Below, piece after piece: positions 40,019 through 50,129 of a stretch of DNA of 64,000 nucleotides. The notes under the pieces were generated by a model, which worked only from the letters and a program-made list of their open reading frames with translations, did no database searches and was not told where the DNA came from. The translations under genes were made by a program, and so were the position numbers. This DNA comes from Caballeronia sp. SL2Y3 (lineage in GTDB: Bacteria > Pseudomonadota > Gammaproteobacteria > Burkholderiales > Burkholderiaceae), in contig NZ_CP084260.1 in the NCBI RefSeq assembly GCF_022879575.1, forward strand, positions 2,480,001-2,544,000. The letters are read 5' to 3'. The number at the start of each line of letters is the position of its first letter. Position 1 is the first letter of the stretch.

Positions 40019-40294
40019 TTATTTCTTGGCCTTCTTGTCGGCCGCGTGACCCTTGAACGTACGGGTCAGTGCGAACTCGCCAAGCTTATGGCCGACCATG
40101 TTTTCCGTGACGTACACCGGAACGTGCTGACGGCCGTTGTGGACGGCGATCGTCAGACCGATGAAGTCCGGCAGAATCGTCGAACGACGCGACCAGGTCT
40201 TGATCGGCTTCTTGTCACGCGTGGACGCAGCCGCCTCAACTTTCTTCAGCAAATGAGCGTCGCAGAACGGACCTTTTTTAGCAGAACGTGTCAT
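40019..40294 (-). CDS. rpsS: 30S ribosomal protein S19
   Basis: uS19 of 91 residues ([41 protein letters not shown]). Forms a head-domain pair with S13. Confidence 0.98.
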   Translation of the reverse strand: MTRSAKKGPFCDAHLLKKVEAAASTRDKKPIKTWSRRSTILPDFIGLTIAVHNGRQHVPVYVTENMVGHKLGEFALTRTFKGHAADKKAKK

Positions 40295-40304
40295 TGCCTA
40301 CTCC

Positions 40305-41132
40305 TTAACGCTTGTGACGGCGCTGGACGATCATCGTCGTCGTGCGCTTATTGCTGCGGGTGCGATAGCCCTTCGTCGGCGTGCCCCACGGGCTCACCGG
40401 GTCGCGACCTGCAGCCGTGCGGCCTTCACCACCACCGTGCGGGTGATCGATCGGGTTCATCGCAACACCACGCACCGTCGGACGGATACCGCGCCAGCGG
40501 TTTGCACCGGCCTTACCGATTTGACGGAGGCTGTGCTCTTCGTTGCCGACTTCACCGATGGTTGCACGGCACTCGACGTGCACGCGGCGGATTTCACCCG
40601 AACGCAGACGAACCTGCGCGTAGATGCCTTCACGTGCCAGCAGCATGGCCGACGTACCAGCCGAACGCGCGATCTGCGCGCCCTTGCCCGGCAGCATTTC
40701 GATGCAGTGGATCGTCGTACCGACCGGAATATTGCGGATCGGCAGGGTGTTGCCTGCGCGAATCGGCGCTTCCGAACCGGACATCAGCTGCGCGCCGACC
40801 GCCACGCCCTTCGGCGCGATGATGTAGCGACGCTCGCCGTCTGCGTACAGAACCAGCGCGATGTTCGCGCTACGGTTCGGGTCGTACTCGAGACGCTCGA
40901 CCTTTGCCGGGATGCCGTCCTTGTTGCGACGGAAATCGACGATACGGTAGTGCTGCTTGTGACCGCCACCTTGGTGACGCGTGGTGATGCGACCGTTGTT
41001 GTTACGGCCCGCCGACTTGGATTGCGAGTCGAGCAGCGCTGCGTGCGGCTTGCCCTTATGCAGATCCTTGTTGACGATCTTGACCATCGCGCGGCGACCC
41101 GGCGAGGTCGGCTTAACTTTCACGATTGCCAT
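40305..41132 (-). CDS. rplB: 50S ribosomal protein L2
   Basis: uL2 of 275 residues. The conserved C-terminal block [19 protein letters not shown] carries the histidine needed for peptidyl transferase activity. Start [19 protein letters not shown]. Confidence 0.98.
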   Translation of the reverse strand: MAIVKVKPTSPGRRAMVKIVNKDLHKGKPHAALLDSQSKSAGRNNNGRITTRHQGGGHKQHYRIVDFRRNKDGIPAKVERLEYDPNRSANIALVLYADGERRYIIAPKGVAVGAQLMSGSEAPIRAGNTLPIRNIPVGTTIHCIEMLPGKGAQIARSAGTSAMLLAREGIYAQVRLRSGEIRRVHVECRATIGEVGNEEHSLRQIGKAGANRWRGIRPTVRGVAMNPIDHPHGGGEGRTAAGRDPVSPWGTPTKGYRTRSNKRTTTMIVQRRHKR

Positions 41133-41134
41133 GA

Positions 41135-41449
41135 TTACTTGGCCTCCGCTTCAAAGTTGATTTCCTGGCCGGGCTTCAGGCAGACGTACGCCTTCTTCAC
41201 GTCCTTGCGCTTGCCGTTGAAGCGGCCAAAGCGCTTGGCTTTGCCCTTCGTGACGAGCACGTTGACGGAATTGACTTCGACCTTGAACAGCAGCTCGACA
41301 GCAGCCTTCACTTCCTGCTTCGTGGCGTCCGGCGCGACTTCGAACACGACTTGTTCGTTCTTGTCGGCAACCAGCGTCGCCTTTTCGGAGATCACCGGCG
41401 CGAGCAGAACTTGCATCAAACGATGATCGTTTTTGCGAACTTCGCTCAT
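41135..41449 (-). CDS. rplW: 50S ribosomal protein L23
   Basis: uL23 of 104 residues ([44 protein letters not shown]). Docking site for trigger factor and SRP. Start overlaps the rplD stop by four bases. Confidence 0.98.
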   Translation of the reverse strand: MSEVRKNDHRLMQVLLAPVISEKATLVADKNEQVVFEVAPDATKQEVKAAVELLFKVEVNSVNVLVTKGKAKRFGRFNGKRKDVKKAYVCLKPGQEINFEAEAK

Positions 41450-42066
41450 GACAGCAACTCCTCGATCTGAGCGACCGCAGCCTTCGTGATCAGCACTTTC
41501 TTGAAGTAGATCAGCGAGAGCGGGTCGGCGTAACGCGGCTCGACAACCGCCACGTGGGCCAGGTTGCGCGACGCGAGGTACAGGTTTTCGTCGACCGTAT
41601 CGGTGATGACCAACACGGAATCGAGACCCATCGCCTTGAATTTATCAGCCAACAGCTTGGTCTTCGGCGCTTCGAGCGCGAGATCCTCGACCACCGAGAT
41701 GCGGCCTTCGCGAGCCAACTGCGAGAAGATCGAGCAGAGGCCTGCGCGATGCATCTTCTTGTTGACCTTGTGCGAGAAGTTTTCTTCCGGCGAGTTCGGG
41801 AAAATGCGACCACCGCCACGCCACAACGGGCTCGACGACATACCGGCACGAGCGCGGCCCGTACCCTTCTGGCGCCACGGCTTCTTCGTGGTGTGCTTGA
41901 CCTGCTCACGATCCTTCTGAGCGCGGTTGCCGCTACGTGCGTTCGCCTGATAAGCGACGACGACTTGGTGAATCAGGGCTTCGTTGTAATCGCGACCGAA
42001 CACGACGTCCGATGCGGTCACGCCAGCGCCTTCCTGACCATTGGCATTCAGGAGCTTAAGTTCCAT
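41446..42066 (-). CDS. rplD: 50S ribosomal protein L4
   Basis: uL4 of 206 residues with the tunnel-lining loop [20 protein letters not shown] intact. In E. coli L4 is the autogenous regulator of the S10 operon. Its start overlaps the rplC stop by one base (TAATG). Confidence 0.98.
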   Translation of the reverse strand: MELKLLNANGQEGAGVTASDVVFGRDYNEALIHQVVVAYQANARSGNRAQKDREQVKHTTKKPWRQKGTGRARAGMSSSPLWRGGGRIFPNSPEENFSHKVNKKMHRAGLCSIFSQLAREGRISVVEDLALEAPKTKLLADKFKAMGLDSVLVITDTVDENLYLASRNLAHVAVVEPRYADPLSLIYFKKVLITKAAVAQIEELLS

Positions 42067-42725
42067 TATTTCGCTCCTTTCGCAGCACGGGTCTTGACGG
42101 CCGGGGTCACGAAGACCTTGCCGCCCTTCGCACCCGGAACAGCACCGCGGACGAGCAGCAGATTGCGCTCAGCGTCGATGCGGGCGATTTCGAGATTCTG
42201 GACCGTGACGGTCACGTCACCGAGGTGACCCGTCATGCGCTTGCCGGGGAACACACGACCCGGGTCCTGCGCCATACCGATCGAACCCGGAACGTTGTGC
42301 GAACGCGAGTTACCGTGCGATGCGCGGCCCGAAGCGAAGTTGTAGCGCTTGATGGTACCGGCGTAGCCCTTACCGATCGACGTGCCTTGCACGTCAACCT
42401 TCTGGCCGACTTCGAAAATGTCCGTACCGATGACGGCGCCGTTCGACAGTTCACCTGCCTTGGCGGTATCGACATGGAATTCGCGGAGGATTTCACCGGC
42501 TTGAACGCCGGCTTTGGCGAGGTGACCCGCCAACGGCTTCGTCACGCGCGAAGCGCGGCGAGTACCGAATGCAACCTGAACGGCGGTATAACCATCCGTT
42601 TCAACGGTCTTGATCTGCGTCACACGGTTGTCCGACACGTCCAGCACGGTGACGGGGATCGAGTCCCCTTCAGGCGTGAAGATACGGGTCATGCCAACCT
42701 TGCGACCTACGAGTCCAAGGCTCAT
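42066..42725 (-). CDS. rplC: 50S ribosomal protein L3
   Basis: uL3 of 219 residues ([41 protein letters not shown]). ATG 42725 has GGAG six bases upstream; four extra in-frame codons earlier are not used by the family. It is separated from rpsJ by 185 bases that hold a strong promoter candidate, so it probably heads its own transcript. Confidence 0.98.
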   Translation of the reverse strand: MSLGLVGRKVGMTRIFTPEGDSIPVTVLDVSDNRVTQIKTVETDGYTAVQVAFGTRRASRVTKPLAGHLAKAGVQAGEILREFHVDTAKAGELSNGAVIGTDIFEVGQKVDVQGTSIGKGYAGTIKRYNFASGRASHGNSRSHNVPGSIGMAQDPGRVFPGKRMTGHLGDVTVTVQNLEIARIDAERNLLLVRGAVPGAKGGKVFVTPAVKTRAAKGAK

Positions 42726-42820
42726 CGTTTTCTCCATTCCCGACTGCGATTGGTCGGGGCTGATTTCAAAATGTCCGCCCTGCTATGAGAAACAAGGCGC
42801 ACTTTTTTGCGCAAATGCGC

Positions 42821-42861
42821 GAAAAGCCTTGGAGTATAACAAGGCTTTTCGTTTTCTGCAA
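42821..42861 (-). promoter_or_regulatory. Promoter before rplC embedded in an 11-bp inverted repeat
   Basis: Minus strand: -35 TTGCAG (42856-42861), 17-base spacer, -10 TATACT (42833-42838) preceded by TG. The -10 lies in the eight-base loop of a perfect hairpin with arms 42821-42831 and 42840-42850, which also has the A-tract/T-tract look of a bidirectional terminator. Predicted start is about 100 bases before rplC. Confidence 0.7.
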
Positions 42862-42874
42862 GCAATCAAAGACT

Positions 42875-42902
42875 TAGCTCCGTCCGGGACGCCGGCGGAG
42901 CT
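42875..42902 (-). terminator. Stem-loop directly after rpsJ
   Basis: AGCTCCG and CGGAGCT arms with a GC-rich 14-base loop begin eight bases after the rpsJ stop; on the minus strand AAGTCTTTG follows. Weak U-tract, so perhaps a partial terminator ahead of the rplC promoter. Confidence 0.4.
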
Positions 42903-42910
42903 TTGTAGGC

Positions 42911-43222
42911 TTACTGCAGCTTGATTTCGACGTCCACACCGGCCGGCAGGTCGAGCTTCATGAGCGCGTCGACGGTCTTGTCCGTCGGGTCGACGATGTC
43001 CATCAGACGCTGGTGCGTACGGATTTCGAGCTGGTCGCGCGACGTCTTGTTGCCGTGCGGCGAACGCAGGATGTCAAAACGCTGAATACGCGTCGGCAGC
43101 GGCACCGGGCCACGGACGATCGCGCCAGTCCGCTTCGCCGTATCGACGATCTCGGCTGCCGACTGGTCGATCAGGCGATAGTCGAAAGCCTTCAGACGAA
43201 TGCGGATTTTCTGGTTCTGCAT
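42911..43222 (-). CDS. rpsJ: 30S ribosomal protein S10
   Basis: uS10 of 103 residues ([40 protein letters not shown]). Also the NusE partner of NusB in antitermination. It lies between tuf1 and rplC; hairpins on both sides and the promoter downstream suggest it is read with the str operon rather than with the S10 operon. Confidence 0.98.
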   Translation of the reverse strand: MQNQKIRIRLKAFDYRLIDQSAAEIVDTAKRTGAIVRGPVPLPTRIQRFDILRSPHGNKTSRDQLEIRTHQRLMDIVDPTDKTVDALMKLDLPAGVDVEIKLQ

Positions 43223-43278
43223 GACGATTCCTCAAAAAGAGCGAGGCGGTATTGCGCCGCCGATTGGCAAAAGAGCGA

Positions 43279-43316
43279 GGAACCGGGCATTCGCTTGAGG
43301 GCGAAAACCCGGTTCC
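43279..43316 (-). terminator. Hairpin between tuf1 and rpsJ
   Basis: GGAACCGGG and CCCGGTTCC arms enclose a second inner stem (TTCGC/GCGAA) with a six-base loop; the minus-strand tail is TCGCTCTTTTG. It may attenuate readthrough from tuf1 into rpsJ or serve as an rpsJ leader structure. Confidence 0.5.
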
Positions 43317-43360
43317 GGTCACGTTACTTCAGTACAGCGACTTCAAAGAAGACCGAGATT

Positions 43361-44551
43361 TTACTCGATAATCTTGGCAACGACACCTGCGCCGACGGTA
43401 CGGCCGCCTTCGCGGATCGCGAAGCGCAGACCTTCTTCCATGGCGATCGGGGCGATCAGCTTGACCGTGATCGACACGTTGTCGCCCGGCATCACCATTT
43501 CCTTGTCCTTCGGCAGCTCGATCGAGCCCGTCACGTCCGTCGTACGGAAGTAGAACTGCGGACGGTAGTTGTTGAAGAACGGCGTGTGACGGCCGCCTTC
43601 GTCCTTGCTCAGCACGTACACTTCAGCGGTGAAGTGCGTGTGCGGCGTGATCGAACCCGGCTTGGCCAGCACCTGGCCGCGCTCGACGTCTTCGCGCTTC
43701 GTGCCGCGCAGCAGGATACCGACGTTGTCGCCCGCTTGACCTTGGTCGAGCAGCTTGCGGAACATTTCCACGCCCGTGCAAGTGGTCTTCACCGTCGGCT
43801 TGATACCGACGATTTCGATTTCCTCGCCAACCTTGATGACGCCGCGCTCGACGCGACCCGTCACCACCGTGCCGCGACCCGAGATCGAGAACACGTCTTC
43901 CACCGGCATCAGGAAGGCGCCATCCACTGCGCGCTCCGGCGTCGGGATGTACGTATCCAGCGCGTCGGCCAGGTTCATGATCGCCACTTCGCCGAGTTCG
44001 CCCTTGTCGCCTTCCAGCGCGAGCTTGGCCGAACCCTTGATGATCGGCGTGTCGTCGCCCGGGAAGTCGTACTTCGACAGGAGTTCGCGCACTTCCATTT
44101 CGACGAGCTCGAGCAGCTCGGCGTCGTCCACCATGTCGCACTTGTTCAGGAACACGATGATGTACGGCACGCCGACCTGACGGGCCAGCAGGATGTGCTC
44201 ACGCGTTTGCGGCATCGGGCCGTCAGCGGCCGAGCACACCAGGATTGCGCCGTCCATCTGCGCGGCGCCCGTGATCATGTTCTTCACGTAGTCGGCGTGG
44301 CCCGGGCAATCGACGTGTGCGTAGTGGCGGTTAGCCGTTTCGTACTCGACGTGCGCGGTGTTGATGGTGATGCCGCGTGCCTTTTCTTCCGGCGCCGCGT
44401 CGATCTGGTCGTACGCCTTGGCTTCGCCGCCGAACTTGGCGGTCAGCACCGTCGTGATCGCTGCCGTCAGCGTGGTCTTGCCGTGGTCAACGTGACCGAT
44501 CGTGCCCACGTTCACGTGCGGCTTGGTCCGCTCGAATTTACCTTTTGCCAT
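43361..44551 (-). CDS. tuf: Elongation factor Tu (copy 1, str operon)
   Basis: EF-Tu of 396 residues. G1 GHVDHGKT lies at 19-26, then DCPGHADY and NKCD; the domain 2 and 3 blocks ([25 protein letters not shown]) are intact. It delivers aminoacyl-tRNA to the ribosome. The protein is identical to copy 2 at 62502, and the DNA differs visibly only at the second codon (GCA here, GCC there). Follows fusA by 67 bases. Confidence 0.98.
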   Translation of the reverse strand: MAKGKFERTKPHVNVGTIGHVDHGKTTLTAAITTVLTAKFGGEAKAYDQIDAAPEEKARGITINTAHVEYETANRHYAHVDCPGHADYVKNMITGAAQMDGAILVCSAADGPMPQTREHILLARQVGVPYIIVFLNKCDMVDDAELLELVEMEVRELLSKYDFPGDDTPIIKGSAKLALEGDKGELGEVAIMNLADALDTYIPTPERAVDGAFLMPVEDVFSISGRGTVVTGRVERGVIKVGEEIEIVGIKPTVKTTCTGVEMFRKLLDQGQAGDNVGILLRGTKREDVERGQVLAKPGSITPHTHFTAEVYVLSKDEGGRHTPFFNNYRPQFYFRTTDVTGSIELPKDKEMVMPGDNVSITVKLIAPIAMEEGLRFAIREGGRTVGAGVVAKIIE

Positions 44552-44618
44552 GATTACCTTCTTTCAAAGTTTGGTTATCGGTTAAAGCTTGTGGCTTGCG
44601 CCGAATGACTTGCGGGTA

Positions 44619-46721
44619 TTACTTACCCTTGGCGTTGATGATCGCGTCGGCGACGTTACGCGGAGCTTCAGCGTAGTGCTTGAATTCCATCGTGTACGTT
44701 GCACGGCCTTGCGTCAGCGAGCGCAGGGACGTCGAGTAGCCGAACATTTCCGACAGCGGCACTTCGGCGCGAACGATCTTGCCGCCGCCAACCATGTCTT
44801 CCATGCCCTGGACGATACCGCGACGGCCGGACAGATCGCCCATCACGTTGCCCATGTAGTCTTCCGGCGTTTCGACTTCCACGGCCATCATCGGTTCGAG
44901 GATGACCGGGCTTGCCTTGCGCATTGCTTCCTTGAAGGCCATCGAGCCGGCCATGCGGAACGCGTTTTCGTTCGAGTCCACGTCGTGGTACGAACCGAAC
45001 GTCAGGTGCACCTTCACGTCCACAACCGGGAAGCCAGCCAGCACGCCCGACTTCAGCGTTTCCTGGATACCCTTGTCCACGGCCGGGATGTATTCGCGCG
45101 GAATCACGCCGCCCTTGATTTCGTCCAGGAACTCGTAGCCCTTGCCCTGCTCGTTCGGCTCCAGCGTGATGACCGCGTGACCGTACTGGCCGCGACCACC
45201 CGACTGCTTGACGAACTTGCCGTCGACATCAGCCGCCGTCGTGCGAATGGTTTCGCGGTAGGCAACCTGCGGCTTGCCGACGGTCGCTTCCACGCCGAAT
45301 TCGCGCTTCATGCGGTCGACCAGAATTTCGAGGTGGAGCTCGCCCATGCCCGAAATGATGGTCTGGCCCGATTCTTCGTCCGTTTGCACGCGGAACGACG
45401 GATCTTCCTGCGCCAGACGGTTCAGCGCGAGGCCCATCTTTTCCTGGTCAGCCTTGGTCTTCGGCTCGACAGCCTGCGAAATCACCGGCTCCGGGAAAAT
45501 CATGCGTTCGAGCACGATCGGGTTCTGCGGATCGCACAGCGTGTCGCCCGTGGTCGCTTCCTTCAGGCCGACGGCCGCGGCGATATCGCCCGCGCGCACT
45601 TCCTTGATTTCTTCGCGCTGGTTCGCGTGCATCTGCAGAATACGGCCCAGACGTTCCTTCTTGTCCTTGGTCGCGTTCAGCACGGTGTCACCCGAATTCA
45701 CGACGCCCGAGTACACGCGGAAGAAGATCAGCTGACCGACGAACGGGTCCGTCATGATCTTGAACGCGAGTGCAGAGAACTTCTCGTCGTCGGCAGCACG
45801 GCGCTCGGCCTTTTCGCCGCTTTCGAGTTCACCCGTGACCGGCGGAATGTCGACCGGCGAGGGCAGGAAGTCGATCACGGCGTCGAGCATGCGCTGCACG
45901 CCCTTGTTCTTGAACGCGGTGCCGCACAGCATCGGCTGGATTTCGCACGCGATGGTCCGGTCGCGGATCGCCTTCACGACTTCCGCTTCCGACAGCTCTT
46001 CGCCGCCGAGGTACTTTTCCATCAGCTCTTCGCTGGCTTCCGCAGCCGACTCGATCATCTTCTCGCGCCACTCGTTGCACGTGTCGACGAGTTCAGCCGG
46101 AATGTCGACGTAGTCGAACTTCGTGCCTTGCGACGCTTCGTCCCAAATGATCGCCTTCATCTTCAGCAGATCGACGACGCCCTTGAAGTTTTCCTCCGAG
46201 CCGATCGGCACGACGACGGGAACCGGATTCGCCTTCAGACGCGTCTTCAGCTGGTCGTAGACCTTGAAGAAGTTTGCGCCGGTACGGTCCATCTTGTTGA
46301 CGAACGCGAGACGGGGAACCTTGTACTTGTTCGCCTGACGCCACACCGTTTCCGACTGCGGCTGCACGCCGCCCACTGCGCAGTAGACCATGCACGCGCC
46401 GTCCAGAACGCGCATCGAGCGTTCCACTTCAATGGTGAAGTCGACGTGTCCCGGCGTGTCGATGATGTTGATGCGGTGCTCGGGATAGTTGCCGCCCATG
46501 CCCTTCCAGAAGGCCGTGGTAGCAGCCGACGTGATGGTGATGCCGCGTTCCTGTTCCTGCTCCATCCAGTCCATCGTTGCTGCGCCGTCGTGAACTTCAC
46601 CGATCTTGTGGTTCACGCCCGTGTAAAACAAGATGCGCTCGGTCGTCGTCGTTTTGCCGGCGTCGATGTGAGCGCTAATACCGATGTTGCGGTAGCGCTC
46701 GATAGGTGTCTTGCGAGCCAC
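44619..46721 (-). CDS. fusA: Elongation factor G
   Basis: Translocation GTPase of 700 residues. G1 AHIDAGKT is at 17-24, followed by DTPGHVDF and NKMD; the five-domain layout is complete to the C-terminal [12 protein letters not shown]. The start is GTG at 46721 with AAGGA six bases upstream, giving the family N terminus [14 protein letters not shown]; an in-frame upstream start (46760) has no ribosome site. Confidence 0.97.
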   Translation of the reverse strand: MARKTPIERYRNIGISAHIDAGKTTTTERILFYTGVNHKIGEVHDGAATMDWMEQEQERGITITSAATTAFWKGMGGNYPEHRINIIDTPGHVDFTIEVERSMRVLDGACMVYCAVGGVQPQSETVWRQANKYKVPRLAFVNKMDRTGANFFKVYDQLKTRLKANPVPVVVPIGSEENFKGVVDLLKMKAIIWDEASQGTKFDYVDIPAELVDTCNEWREKMIESAAEASEELMEKYLGGEELSEAEVVKAIRDRTIACEIQPMLCGTAFKNKGVQRMLDAVIDFLPSPVDIPPVTGELESGEKAERRAADDEKFSALAFKIMTDPFVGQLIFFRVYSGVVNSGDTVLNATKDKKERLGRILQMHANQREEIKEVRAGDIAAAVGLKEATTGDTLCDPQNPIVLERMIFPEPVISQAVEPKTKADQEKMGLALNRLAQEDPSFRVQTDEESGQTIISGMGELHLEILVDRMKREFGVEATVGKPQVAYRETIRTTAADVDGKFVKQSGGRGQYGHAVITLEPNEQGKGYEFLDEIKGGVIPREYIPAVDKGIQETLKSGVLAGFPVVDVKVHLTFGSYHDVDSNENAFRMAGSMAFKEAMRKASPVILEPMMAVEVETPEDYMGNVMGDLSGRRGIVQGMEDMVGGGKIVRAEVPLSEMFGYSTSLRSLTQGRATYTMEFKHYAEAPRNVADAIINAKGK

Positions 46722-46846
46722 TTTGGATCCTTTATTCGGTCGACGCGCCGACTCAATCAATGAGCCAGCAGCGCCCTAACACAAACGGGCGAGGCGCCAA
46801 ACTAGCGCACCCGCCCTGATTTTTTCGTTGCTCTATCAGCGGGAGC

Positions 46847-47317
46847 TTAGAAACGGAAATGCGAGAATGCCTTGTTAGCCTCTGCCATGCGGTGAACTTC
46901 GTCGCGCTTCTTCATCGCGCCGCCGCGGCCTTCGGCCGCTTCGGAGAGCTCACCTGCCAGGCGCAGGGCCATCGACTTTTCGCTGCGCTTCTTCGCGGCT
47001 TCGCGCAACCAACGCATCGCCAATGCCATACGACGCGAGGGACGCACTTCGACCGGAACTTGATAGTTCGCACCACCAACGCGACGGCTCTTCACTTCGA
47101 CCACCGGCTTCACGTTGTTGAGCGCGACCGTGAACACTTCCAGCGGGTCCTTGCCACCCTTGGTCTGGATCTGTTCAAAAGCGCCGTACACGATGCGTTC
47201 GGCAACCGACTTCTTGCCGGACAACATCAGCACGTTCATGAACTTGGCTACATCTACGTTGCCGAACTTCGGATCCGGCAATACTTCCCGCTTGGGGACT
47301 TCGCGACGACGCGGCAT
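46847..47317 (-). CDS. rpsG: 30S ribosomal protein S7
   Basis: uS7 of 156 residues ([42 protein letters not shown]). Initiates assembly of the 30S head and in E. coli represses the str operon by binding the rpsL-rpsG spacer. Here that spacer is 187 bases and has a stable hairpin (GGAGCGG/CCGCTCC, near 47344) just before this gene. Confidence 0.98.
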   Translation of the reverse strand: MPRRREVPKREVLPDPKFGNVDVAKFMNVLMLSGKKSVAERIVYGAFEQIQTKGGKDPLEVFTVALNNVKPVVEVKSRRVGGANYQVPVEVRPSRRMALAMRWLREAAKKRSEKSMALRLAGELSEAAEGRGGAMKKRDEVHRMAEANKAFSHFRF

Positions 47318-47504
47318 GATTCTTCCTTTACCTTTTCAGTTGGAGCGGTTTTTCCGCTCCGCGGCCACCAACTAACCCGATCCATCTCTCGACTAAACCA
47401 GCTTGGCCGGGTGACCACTTACTCGACAGCACCGGCACATCCGGCACTACCGCATTAACCGCCTTGCGGCGACCTGAAACTACTTCGACTGCTCGAACCG
47501 GCGA

Positions 47505-47885
47505 TTACTTGCCAGCCTTGGCACGCTTCGCACCGTACTTCGAGCGAGCCTGCTTACGATCCTTGACGCCCTGGGTATCCAGCGAGCCGCGGACCATGTG
47601 GTAACGCACACCCGGCAAGTCCTTCACACGACCGCCGCGAATCAGCACGACCGAGTGTTCCTGCAGGTTGTGGCCTTCACCACCGATGTACGAAATGACT
47701 TCGAAGCCGTTCGTGAGACGAACCTTGGCAACTTTACGAAGTGCCGAGTTCGGCTTCTTCGGCGTCGTCGTGTACACGCGGGTGCACACGCCGCGACGCT
47801 GCGGGCAGTCCTGCAGGGCCGGCGACTTGCTCTTCGTCGTTTCCGACGCGCGGCCTTTGCGAACCAGTTGATTGATGGTTGGCAT
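47505..47885 (-). CDS. rpsL: 30S ribosomal protein S12
   Basis: uS12 of 126 residues. The streptomycin-related lysines in [13 protein letters not shown] and [12 protein letters not shown] are present as wild type, so no target-based resistance is visible. First gene of the str operon. Confidence 0.98.
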   Translation of the reverse strand: MPTINQLVRKGRASETTKSKSPALQDCPQRRGVCTRVYTTTPKKPNSALRKVAKVRLTNGFEVISYIGGEGHNLQEHSVVLIRGGRVKDLPGVRYHMVRGSLDTQGVKDRKQARSKYGAKRAKAGK

Positions 47886-48034
47886 CGTTTAATCCTAAAA
47901 ATGAACAAAATCGGCGCGATTCCGAACGGGCAAAGCGAAGGAATCGCGCGTCTGACTTTCTCGTGGATGGCTACTGTCTGCGCGAACCCTACGTTAAGCA
48001 GGATCCCGAAACTCGCCAAGAACGAGAACCTAGC

Positions 48035-48064
48035 ATCATATTCCGAAAATGCCAATCCGGTCAA
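48035..48064 (-). promoter_or_regulatory. Promoter of the str operon
   Basis: Minus strand: -35 TTGACC (48059-48064), 18-base spacer, -10 TATGAT (48035-48040), about 150 bases before rpsL. Good agreement with sigma-70 consensus and placed in the only gap upstream of rpsL. A 140-base leader results. Confidence 0.65.
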
Positions 48065-48103
48065 TACGTTGCATGAATTTGTGAGCCGCTCGCCAGCGCA
48101 ACG

Positions 48104-49951
48104 TCAGTCGGCGCCGACCACGTCGAGCAGTTCGTCGCCGAAACGCTCGAGTTTGCGCACGCCGATGCCCGGAATGTGCCGCAAGTCCTCGATCGTATCG
48201 GGATCGCTGCGGGCGATTTCGGCAAGCGTCGCGTCGTGGAAGATGACGTACGCCGGCACGCCGTCGGTTTTCGCGGTCTCGGCCCGCCAGGTTCGCAAGC
48301 GATCCCACCGCGCTTTCTCGCGCGGCGACATGCCTGCGGTCGGGTCGGCGCGCTCCCCGGTTCGGCCCGACGACTGCCGGTTGCGCACCGGCTTCACGTA
48401 CTTGCGCAGCGTGACGCGTTCTTCGCCCTTCAACACGGGCTTGCTGGCGTCGGTCAGGACGAGCGCGCCGAATCCGTCATGGTCGACGGCAAGAAAACCG
48501 AACGCGACCAGTTGCCTGAAAACCGCGCGCCATTCCGGTTCCGACAGGCTCGCGCCGACGCCGAAGGTGGACAGCTTGTCGTGGCCGCGCTGCAAGACCT
48601 TCTCGCTACGCGTGCCCCGCAGAATGTCGATCAGATGCCCCGCGCCGAAGTGAAAACCACTGGCCTTCTGCGCGCGATACACGCACGACAGCGCCATCTG
48701 CGCCTCGCGCGTCGCGTCCCACGACGCGGGCGGTTCGAGACACGTATCGCAGTTTCCGCACGGCGTGCTCGTCTCGCCGAAGTACGCAAGAAGGCGCACC
48801 CGGCGGCACGTCGCGGCCTCGCATAGGCCGAGGAGCGCGTCGAGCTTGCCGGTCTGCACGCGCTTGTGCGCGTCGTCGGCATCGGATTCGTCGATCATCT
48901 TGCGCTGCTGCACGACATCGCCCAGGCCGTACGCCATCCACGCGTTGGCGGGCAGGCCGTCGCGGCCCGCGCGCCCGGTTTCCTGGTAATAGCCTTCAAC
49001 GCTCTTCGGCAAATCGAGGTGCGCGACAAACCGCACGTCCGGCTTGTCGATGCCCATGCCGAAGGCAATCGTCGCGCACATCACGATGCCTTCCTCGCGC
49101 TGGAACATCTCCTGATGCTTCTGGCGCGTCTCGAACTCCATGCCGGCGTGATACGGCAGCGCGCGAACGCCCTGCCCCTTCAGCCAGTCCGCCGTTTCCT
49201 CAACCTTGCGACGCGAGAGGCAATAGACCACGCCCGCGTCCGTCGTGCCGTCCTTGTTCGTGTGCTCGGCGCGGATGAAATCGAGCAATTGCGACCGCGC
49301 GTTGTCCTTCTCGACGATCCGATAGCGGATGTTCGGCCGGTCGAAGCTCGACACGAAGATGCGCGCGTCGTCGAGCGCAAGGCGGTGCACGATCTCATCG
49401 CGCGTGATGGCGTCCGCCGTTGCGGTGAGCGCGATGCGCGGCACGTTCGGGAAACGCTCGTGCAGCACCGAAAGCTGAATGTATTCAGGCCGGAAATCGT
49501 GACCCCATTGCGAGACGCAGTGCGCCTCGTCGATGGCGAACAGACCGACCGGCGAGCTTTCGAGCAGCTCGAGGAAGCGCGGCGTCATGAGACGCTCGGG
49601 CGCGACATACAGCAGATCGATGCTGCCGTTGCGAAGCGCGCGTTCGGTCGCGGCGGCCTCGGCGCCCGAGAGCGTGGAATTGAGATACGCGGCGCGCACG
49701 CCCAATTCCGTGAGCGCGGCAACCTGATCCTGCATCAGCGCAATCAGCGGCGAAACGACGATTCCCGCGCCGAAGCCCGCCTCTTTGCGCACCAGCGACG
49801 GAATCTGATAACACAGCGACTTTCCGCCGCCCGTGGGCATCAACACGAGTGAATCGCCGCCGTTCGCGACATGTTCGACGATTTCCGCCTGCTGTCCGCG
49901 AAAGGCCGGATAGCCGAATACTTCGTTGAGAATTTGGAGCGGACGGGACAT
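48104..49951 (-). CDS. recQ: ATP-dependent DNA helicase RecQ
   Basis: Superfamily 2 helicase of 615 residues. Walker A TGGGKS is at 40-45; DEAHC, TATAD and the arginine-finger region [10 protein letters not shown] follow. The RQC zinc site ([19 protein letters not shown]) and a C-terminal HRDC domain ([20 protein letters not shown]) are complete. It works in RecF-pathway repair and fork processing. No clear Shine-Dalgarno sequence precedes ATG 49951. The gene is an insert between the rpoC and rpsL operons. Confidence 0.95.
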   Translation of the reverse strand: MSRPLQILNEVFGYPAFRGQQAEIVEHVANGGDSLVLMPTGGGKSLCYQIPSLVRKEAGFGAGIVVSPLIALMQDQVAALTELGVRAAYLNSTLSGAEAAATERALRNGSIDLLYVAPERLMTPRFLELLESSPVGLFAIDEAHCVSQWGHDFRPEYIQLSVLHERFPNVPRIALTATADAITRDEIVHRLALDDARIFVSSFDRPNIRYRIVEKDNARSQLLDFIRAEHTNKDGTTDAGVVYCLSRRKVEETADWLKGQGVRALPYHAGMEFETRQKHQEMFQREEGIVMCATIAFGMGIDKPDVRFVAHLDLPKSVEGYYQETGRAGRDGLPANAWMAYGLGDVVQQRKMIDESDADDAHKRVQTGKLDALLGLCEAATCRRVRLLAYFGETSTPCGNCDTCLEPPASWDATREAQMALSCVYRAQKASGFHFGAGHLIDILRGTRSEKVLQRGHDKLSTFGVGASLSEPEWRAVFRQLVAFGFLAVDHDGFGALVLTDASKPVLKGEERVTLRKYVKPVRNRQSSGRTGERADPTAGMSPREKARWDRLRTWRAETAKTDGVPAYVIFHDATLAEIARSDPDTIEDLRHIPGIGVRKLERFGDELLDVVGAD

Positions 49952-49988
49952 AGGAAAGAAGCGCGGACTGCGGCGTGGAGGATAACGA

Positions 49989-49994
49989 ATTCTA
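49989..49994 (-). promoter_or_regulatory. Candidate extended -10 of recQ
   Basis: Minus strand TGA-TAGAAT, an extended -10 38 bases before the recQ start, without a good -35. It lies after the rpoC terminator, where a recQ promoter would be needed. Confidence 0.35.
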
Positions 49995-50072
49995 TCAACG
50001 CAAGCTCGCGCGCCCACGCGTGAAAACGCAACGTTAGCCGTTCGGCCGAGGCGCGGATCGGCAAGAAGGGAC

Positions 50073-50107
50073 GAAAAAAAACCGCCCGGCGAAAACCGGG
50101 CGGTTCG
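50073..50107 (-). terminator. Terminator of the rpoBC operon
   Basis: Arms ACCGCCCGG and CCGGGCGGT with a six-base loop and eight T on the minus strand, 23 bases after the rpoC stop. A textbook intrinsic terminator. Confidence 0.92.
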
Positions 50108-50129
50108 AGTTGCTACGAGTAGAAGACGC

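Noticed and set aside
43013..46763. Plus-strand frames opposite tuf1 and fusA, repeated opposite tuf2
   Set aside because: The repetition merely reflects the two identical tuf genes; the frames are antisense shadows.
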